The notes under the pieces: model-generated
What the model was told of the DNA's origin: nothing
What the model saw: only the letters and a program-made list of their open reading frames with translations
Databases searched by the model: none
Shown here: positions 59,778 through 64,000 of the stretch, in pieces
Layout: each line of letters starts with the position of its first letter
How positions within the stretch are numbered: the first letter of the stretch is position 1
DNA from: Actinomycetota bacterium
Lineage (GTDB): Bacteria; Actinomycetota; Actinomycetes; Actinomycetales; Microbacteriaceae
Direction of reading: 5' to 3'
DNA: 64,000 nucleotides
Assembly (NCBI GenBank): GCA_947449765.1
Contig: CANFSP010000003.1
Span: 124,001-188,000 of the forward strand
Translations under genes and position numbers: made by a program

Positions 59778-59876
59778 TTAGCGACACATTCGACAGGCAA
59801 CGCTGAGACCGGACATCATCGAGCCGGTACAACACGCGACCGTCATGTTGACGGTAACGAGAGCGTGCGAAATCAT
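59778..59876 (-). CDS. Possible 32-residue Cys-rich leader peptide
   Basis: A short frame begins at ATG after a weak GGGA and ends at TAA 82 bp before the winged-helix regulator start on the same strand. The peptide opens MISHALVTVNMTVACCTG, includes SMMSG, and ends SVACRMCR. It thus has four cysteines and several methionines in 32 residues. A Cys/Met-rich peptide at the head of a transcript could be an attenuating leader that senses sulfur amino acid supply, or it may be a chance frame. The 210-bp gap between upp and the regulator is otherwise empty. Confidence 0.35.
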   Translation of the reverse strand: MISHALVTVNMTVACCTGSMMSGLSVACRMCR

Positions 59877-59905
59877 GTCCCAAGTTTAGCCTGAGACGAC
59901 GAGAT

Positions 59906-60538
59906 TCACGCGACACCAAACATTCGGTCACCAGCATCGCCCAGACCCGGAACGATGTACCCATCCCCGTTCAATCCCTCATCAATGACGGCGACAAACA
60001 GTGAAACGGGGATGCTAAAGGCTGACTCCGAGACCGCGGCCACGCCCTCAGGCGACGAGACGAGGCACAGTGCGGTCACGGAAGTGGCTCCGGCATCGAT
60101 GCACGAGTGTATGGCGGCAATCAGCGAACCGCCGGTTGCGAGCATCGGATCGAGAAGAAAGATCCGACGGCCCGTTGTTTCCTGCGGGAACCGGGTCATG
60201 TAGGTCTCGGGGGCGAGCGTTACCTCATTGCGTTTGAGACCAATGAAACCCGTATCGACAACCGGCACAACAGCGCGAAAGGCGTCGAGCATGCCGAGGC
60301 CTGCCCGCAGAATCGGAACCGCAATCGGGCGAGGATGTGCGACACGCTGACCCTGCAGCGAGGCAACGGGGGTTGTGACTGCGATTGGTTCGCAGACAAT
60401 GTCTCGCGTAGCCTCGACGGCAACAAGCGTCGTGAGTTCTGCGATGAGTGCGCGAAAAACGGGGGCGGGCGTTTGCGCATCCCGCAGCACACTCAGTTTG
60501 TGGGAAATCAACGGATGGTCACAGACAACGACTCGCAT
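59906..60538 (-). CDS. upp: Uracil phosphoribosyltransferase Upp
   Basis: Upp salvages uracil to UMP with PRPP. The 210-residue protein shows HPLISHKLSVLRD near residue 8, PILRAGLGMLDAFRAVVP near 75-92, the PRPP loop LLDPMLATGGSLIAAI near 128-143 and the C-terminal GYIVPGLGDAGDRMFG. The length is typical. It is divergent from tadA with 30 bp between start codons. Confidence 0.97.
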   Translation of the reverse strand: MRVVVCDHPLISHKLSVLRDAQTPAPVFRALIAELTTLVAVEATRDIVCEPIAVTTPVASLQGQRVAHPRPIAVPILRAGLGMLDAFRAVVPVVDTGFIGLKRNEVTLAPETYMTRFPQETTGRRIFLLDPMLATGGSLIAAIHSCIDAGATSVTALCLVSSPEGVAAVSESAFSIPVSLFVAVIDEGLNGDGYIVPGLGDAGDRMFGVA

Positions 60539-60568
60539 AGGCTCAGAGTAGGACGAAAGGACAACGGG

Positions 60569-61060
60569 GTGTTACTCAGTTCGCCTGAAGCACAGCAAGC
60601 GGCCATGCAATTCGCCCTCGATGCCGCCGAGTATGCGCGCGAGCGAGGCGACGTTCCCGTCGGCGCGGTGATTTTTGATGCAGCCGGTCAGGTCGTGTCA
60701 ACCGGGTGGAACACGCGGGAGCATGATCACGACCCTACGGGTCACGCCGAGATCGTCGCGATTCGAAATGCCTCGTCCCGTCGTCAGTCGTGGCGACTGA
60801 CCGACTGTACGCTCGTCGTCACGCTCGAACCATGTGTGATGTGTGCCGGTGCCATCCTCGCGGCCCGCATCCCGACCGTTATTTTTGGGGCGTGGGATGA
60901 AAAAGCCGGCGCGAGCGGGTCGGTTCATGACCTGTTGCGCGACAGACGACTCAACCATCGTGTGGAGGTCATTGGGGGCGTGCGCGAGACTGAGTGCGCC
61001 ACCGTGCTCACCGAGTTCTTCAGAAACCGGTCCACTGAAGACCTCGAGGATTTTCGTTAG
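60569..61060 (+). CDS. tadA: tRNA-specific adenosine deaminase TadA
   Basis: TadA converts wobble adenosine 34 of arginine tRNA to inosine. The 163-residue zinc deaminase has TGHAEIVAI (zinc His and catalytic Glu, near 51-59) and LEPCVMCAGAI (zinc cysteines, near 81-91). GAWDEKAGASGSVHDLL is the TadA-specific stretch distinguishing it from guanine deaminases. The GTG start follows GAAAGGA at a normal distance; the longer open frame upstream is antisense to upp. Its end overlaps the convergent GATase1 gene by four bases. Confidence 0.95.
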   Translation: MLLSSPEAQQAAMQFALDAAEYARERGDVPVGAVIFDAAGQVVSTGWNTREHDHDPTGHAEIVAIRNASSRRQSWRLTDCTLVVTLEPCVMCAGAILAARIPTVIFGAWDEKAGASGSVHDLLRDRRLNHRVEVIGGVRETECATVLTEFFRNRSTEDLEDFR

Positions 61061-61752
61061 ATCTGGCTCAACCAGCTGCGAAGCATGAGGGCGCTCGCTG
61101 ATTGCATACGCGCGTTGTGTTCGGCATCTTCGGTGAGCAAGCCACCCTCGTCGATGCCAAAGTCCGAGACTGTTTCACGTGAATCACTCAACCACCGCTC
61201 GTACATCGGTGTGGTTGTCTCAGGATGAAACTGCATGGCCAACGCCCAGGAGCCAACCGAGAAGGCTTCATTCTCGTAATCCTCAGAGCCGGCAAGCCGA
61301 ACCGCGCCGGCAGGAAGGGTGAAGGTGTCACCGTGCCACTCGAGAACGGGAACACCGTCGAATGCGGCAATCGGGGATGACGCTCCGGCGTCGGTGAGCT
61401 CAACGCGGCGATACCCGATTTGCGTGGTCGGCCCCTTGAACACCTCGCCGCCAAGCGCGCTGGCCATGATTTGAGCGCCAAAACACACCCCGAGTGTGGG
61501 ATGTTCGCCGGTGAGCCGCTCGCGCAGCCAACTCTCCTCGCGCGCAATGTACTGTAGGCGGTCCTTCTCGTAAACGCCGGAGTCGTTTCCCAAGACAACG
61601 ACAAGGTCTGCCGCGTCAGGATTGATCGTGGAGAAATCTGCGGTCCGCGCATCCACAATGGTGAGCTGGTATCCAGCCGCAACCAATTCAGGTTCGAGAT
61701 TGCCGAGGTGAATCGTGTCGTCATGTTGGATGACGAGAGCGTGCTTCGTCAT
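61057..61752 (-). CDS. Class I glutamine amidotransferase-like protein
   Basis: A 231-residue GATase1 domain protein. The nucleophile elbow GVCFGAQIMASALGG (Cys near residue 89) and AMQFHPETT (His and Glu near 173) make the usual triad, so it is probably active. No synthase domain is fused or adjacent. Related stand-alone proteins hydrolyse gamma-glutamyl compounds. The start overlaps the CDF transporter stop by four bases, so it is translated from the same mRNA; whether the two functions are linked is unknown. Confidence 0.9.
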   Translation of the reverse strand: MTKHALVIQHDDTIHLGNLEPELVAAGYQLTIVDARTADFSTINPDAADLVVVLGNDSGVYEKDRLQYIAREESWLRERLTGEHPTLGVCFGAQIMASALGGEVFKGPTTQIGYRRVELTDAGASSPIAAFDGVPVLEWHGDTFTLPAGAVRLAGSEDYENEAFSVGSWALAMQFHPETTTPMYERWLSDSRETVSDFGIDEGGLLTEDAEHNARMQSASALMLRSWLSQI

Positions 61753-62747
61753 TCGCGTCCCGTGATGATGATGGTTTCAGTAGCCGGCGTTGCCGCTGCC
61801 GCTGCCGTTGCCGCTGCCGCGCGCTTTTTTCCGGGTGCTTCGCGCAGGACGTCGGGTTCGAGATAAATGACCCGGGCCTGCGGGACAGCTGTTCGAATGC
61901 GTTGTTCGATGTCGTCGATGTCGTTGGCCACGTCGCGGAAACGTGCTGTGGGTGCAAAAGCAACTTTCGCGCCGACCATCAACTCATCCGGACCGAGGTA
62001 GAGCGTCTTCATGTGAATGACTCGCGATGGGGACGCCCCCGCGTCGATGGCCGCGAGAATCCTGTCGGTGTCGTCTGCGCTAGCCCCCTCACCGACAAGC
62101 AAGCCTTTGATCTCGTAACCCAAGACCGCGGCCACAGCAATGAGAAGCAGGCCAATGGCGATCGTGCCGAGCGAGTCGAACAGGCTATTACCAGTCAGCG
62201 CGGTGAGCCCGACGCCGAGGAACGCGAGGACCAGGCCGACCAGAGCCGCGGTGTCCTCCAGGATCACCACGGGAAGTTCCGGCGCTTTCGCGTGCCTGAT
62301 GAACTTTCCCCAGCTGGCGCCGCCGCGGAGCGGTGACGCTTCACGAAGGGCTGTGCGCAACGAAACCGATTCGAGAACAATCGCGACGCTCAACACCGCC
62401 ATCGGTAACCACCACACCTCGAGCGGTTCGGGATGTTGCAGCTTCTCGTAGCCCTCGTAAAGCGCAAAAAGACCACCGAGGCTAAACAGGATGATCGACA
62501 CGACGAACGCGTAGACAAATCTCTCGCGTCCATACCCGAACGGGTGCTTCTCATCAGCCGCACGTGTCGCTTTGCGACCACCGACGAGAAGGAGGATTTG
62601 ATTCACGGAGTCAGCGAGCGAGTGGATGGCTTCGGCGAGCATGGCCGATGCCCCGGAGAACGCAAAAGCAATGAATTTGGTGGCAGCAATGCCGAGATTC
62701 GCCAACAGCGCGGCAATGATTGCCTTGTTGCCGCCAGAAGCGCTCAT
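61749..62747 (-). CDS. Cation diffusion facilitator (CDF) metal exporter
   Basis: A 332-residue CDF transporter with six helices. AEAIHSLADSVNQ near residues 37-49 and a matching site in the fifth helix form the metal-binding pair, HPFGYGRERFVYAF follows helix 2, and the C-terminal cytosolic domain spans about 205-305. Zinc, iron or manganese export is typical. The extreme C-terminus is an Ala-rich tract (KRAAAATAAAAATPATE) encoded by GCC/GCT triplet repeats. It overlaps the GATase1 gene downstream and is divergent from proC. Confidence 0.9.
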   Translation of the reverse strand: MSASGGNKAIIAALLANLGIAATKFIAFAFSGASAMLAEAIHSLADSVNQILLLVGGRKATRAADEKHPFGYGRERFVYAFVVSIILFSLGGLFALYEGYEKLQHPEPLEVWWLPMAVLSVAIVLESVSLRTALREASPLRGGASWGKFIRHAKAPELPVVILEDTAALVGLVLAFLGVGLTALTGNSLFDSLGTIAIGLLLIAVAAVLGYEIKGLLVGEGASADDTDRILAAIDAGASPSRVIHMKTLYLGPDELMVGAKVAFAPTARFRDVANDIDDIEQRIRTAVPQARVIYLEPDVLREAPGKKRAAAATAAAAATPATETIIITGRE

Positions 62748-62790
62748 AAAAACTCCTTCATTGACTTTGGCTCAATCCTAGAATGAGACG

Positions 62791-63666
62791 GTGAGCACCC
62801 ACATCGTCGACGCAGCCTTTGCCGAGCCGACGCATTTGCCGTGTGTGGCGATTCTCGGAGCTGGTTCGATGGGGCGAGCGATTCTCACCGGCCTCCTCGC
62901 TCCGAACGTCACCGTCGCCGACGGGATTCGGGTTACCAATCGTTCTGCGGAGCGCGCAACAGATTTCGACGGCGAGCCACGAGTGACTTCATGGGTTACC
63001 AGCCTCGACGCGGACGCGAATCGCGCCGCCGTGCGGGGGGCTCGCATCGTCATCCTGGCTGTCAAGCCCGCGCATATTGTCGAACTTGCCGCTGACATTT
63101 CATCAGGGTTAGAACCCGACTCAATTGTGGTGAGCGTTGCCGCTGGAGTTACCTGCGCATCGATTGAGGCAGCGCTCAATCGAGACATCGCCGTGATTCG
63201 GGCGATGCCGAACACACCTGCCGCGATTGGTCAGGGCATGACGGGTCTGGCTGCCGGGCGCTTCGCCGGCGCGACTCATCTCGAGGCAGTTTCACACGTG
63301 TTCGCGACGGTCGGTGATGTACTTGTGGTTACCGAAGAGAGACTGGATGCTCTGACCACCATTTCTGGCTCGGGCCCGGCCTACGTTTTTTACATGATTG
63401 AGCAGCTTGAGGCCGCGGCGATTGACCTCGGTTTTTCGCCAGAAGAGGCAGCGCTCTTGGTGCGCTCGACATTCTCCGGAGCGAGTAATTACGCTGCGCA
63501 CAGCGAAATGTCGCCCCGCGAATTGCGTCGAGCAGTGACGAGCCCCAACGGAACCACGGAGCGCGCTATCGCCGCTTTCGACGACGCTCATTTTCCCCAG
63601 GCTTTTCGTGATGCCACGAAGGCGGCTCTGGCGCGTGCGCGCGAGTTGGCCGAGGGAAAGTCCTAG
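62791..63666 (+). CDS. proC: Pyrroline-5-carboxylate reductase ProC
   Basis: ProC reduces pyrroline-5-carboxylate to proline with NAD(P)H. The 291-residue protein has the Rossmann motif VAILGAGSMGRAIL near 18-31, VVSVAAGVTCASIEAAL, VIRAMPNTPAAIGQGMTG near 132-149 and the C-terminal signature SGSGPAYVFYMIEQLEAAA near 193-211. It starts with GTG; the first about 15 residues are extra compared with short members. The ArsR-like regulator follows 15 bp later. Confidence 0.95.
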   Translation: MSTHIVDAAFAEPTHLPCVAILGAGSMGRAILTGLLAPNVTVADGIRVTNRSAERATDFDGEPRVTSWVTSLDADANRAAVRGARIVILAVKPAHIVELAADISSGLEPDSIVVSVAAGVTCASIEAALNRDIAVIRAMPNTPAAIGQGMTGLAAGRFAGATHLEAVSHVFATVGDVLVVTEERLDALTTISGSGPAYVFYMIEQLEAAAIDLGFSPEEAALLVRSTFSGASNYAAHSEMSPRELRRAVTSPNGTTERAIAAFDDAHFPQAFRDATKAALARARELAEGKS

Positions 63667-63681
63667 CGAGAGCCGAACACC

Positions 63682-64000
63682 ATGTCCGACATTTTTGACG
63701 TCCTTGCCGACCAGGGTCGACGCGACTTACTTCGCGTGCTTTTGGATGCGCGCAAGAGTGCACATCCGAACGCAACTGGTGGCGAGCTCAGCGTCTCCGA
63801 ACTTGTGGCGTTGACCGGCGTGAGTCAGCCGACAGTTTCGAAGCAGCTCAAGGCACTGCGTGACGCCGAACTCGTGGTTGTGCGAGAAGACGGTCAGCAC
63901 CGGCTTTACCGAGTGGATGAGGCTCCCATCGCCTCGGTGATGGCGTGGCTAGCTGATTTTGCTCCGGATGCTCAGACGGTGAGCTCACCGCGGGCTCACC
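63682..64000 (+). CDS. ArsR-like winged-helix regulator (cut by window edge)
   Basis: The first 106 residues of a small regulator are visible. FDVLADQGRRDLLRVLLDA, LSVSELVALTGVSQPTVSKQLKALRDAELVVVREDGQHRLYRV is the ArsR/SmtB winged helix (residues about 4-75), here with a longer insert (RKSAHPNATGGE) between the first helices. No metal-binding Cys motif (such as ELCVCDL) is present, so it may not be a metal sensor. The 3' end lies outside the window. Confidence 0.85.
   Translation, partial: MSDIFDVLADQGRRDLLRVLLDARKSAHPNATGGELSVSELVALTGVSQPTVSKQLKALRDAELVVVREDGQHRLYRVDEAPIASVMAWLADFAPDAQTVSSPRAH

Overview
The window looks like a chromosome segment from an actinobacterium, most likely of the family Microbacteriaceae. 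The evidence is indirect: moderately GC-rich DNA, many GTG starts, purine genes split as purS-purQ-purL, and the purF / SCP-like / purM / DUF3073 neighbourhood known from actinobacteria. I see no rRNA, tRNA, CRISPR array, transposase or integrase. No stretch longer than 300 bases lacks a gene.

Layout. Positions 1-1421 hold the N-terminus of a fatty acid desaturase, a Pro/His-rich membrane-anchored protein and chorismate mutase. Positions 1451-4682 (minus) are purL-purQ-purS. Positions 4777-19851 form a catabolic island: a phenol-hydroxylase-type flavoprotein, IclR, TetR and GntR regulators, a cytochrome P450, two phosphotriesterase-family proteins, a salicylate-hydroxylase-type flavoprotein, three hydrolases of different folds (HSL esterase, metallo-beta-lactamase fold, CocE), a two-subunit 3-oxoacid CoA-transferase and a thiolase. 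A Kup potassium transporter follows (19856-21727, minus). Positions 21808-28503 resume purine synthesis (purC-purD, purF, purM) with its usual hitchhikers. All the flanking pur genes before purM are on the minus strand, so the island plus kup appear to sit inside what is elsewhere a continuous purD-purC-purS-purQ-purL run.

Positions 28595-44677 are mostly transport: two CrcB fluoride channels, a KimA-like K+ importer, an RND efflux pump, two EamA permeases, a DHA2 MFS pump and an Nramp-like protein with altered metal-site motifs. A DEAD-box helicase with a long Arg/Asp/Pro repeat region and an acyl-CoA oxidase-type protein lie among them. Positions 44682-47900 are a small oxidoreductase/hydrolase group (aldo/keto reductase, dienelactone hydrolase, aldehyde dehydrogenase). 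Then come a DUF2252 protein, cobalamin-dependent methionine synthase, and a three-gene ATP-grasp / alpha-E / transglutaminase operon. After these are photolyase, an orphan winged-helix regulator with a possible Cys-rich leader peptide, upp, tadA, a GATase1 protein, a CDF metal transporter, proC and the start of an ArsR-like regulator.

How it fits together. The island reads as a funnel. Oxygenases hydroxylate a ring or alicyclic substrate, hydrolases open esters or lactones, and the CoA-transferase/thiolase pair releases acetyl-CoA plus an acyl-CoA such as succinyl-CoA. No ring-cleavage dioxygenase is present, so the substrate is unknown. The most unusual feature is a tandem pair of phosphotriesterase-family genes: one keeps every metal ligand, while its upstream neighbour has lost five of six. 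Both follow a promoter element that is repeated in front of the P450 gene, on either side of a GntR-family regulator.
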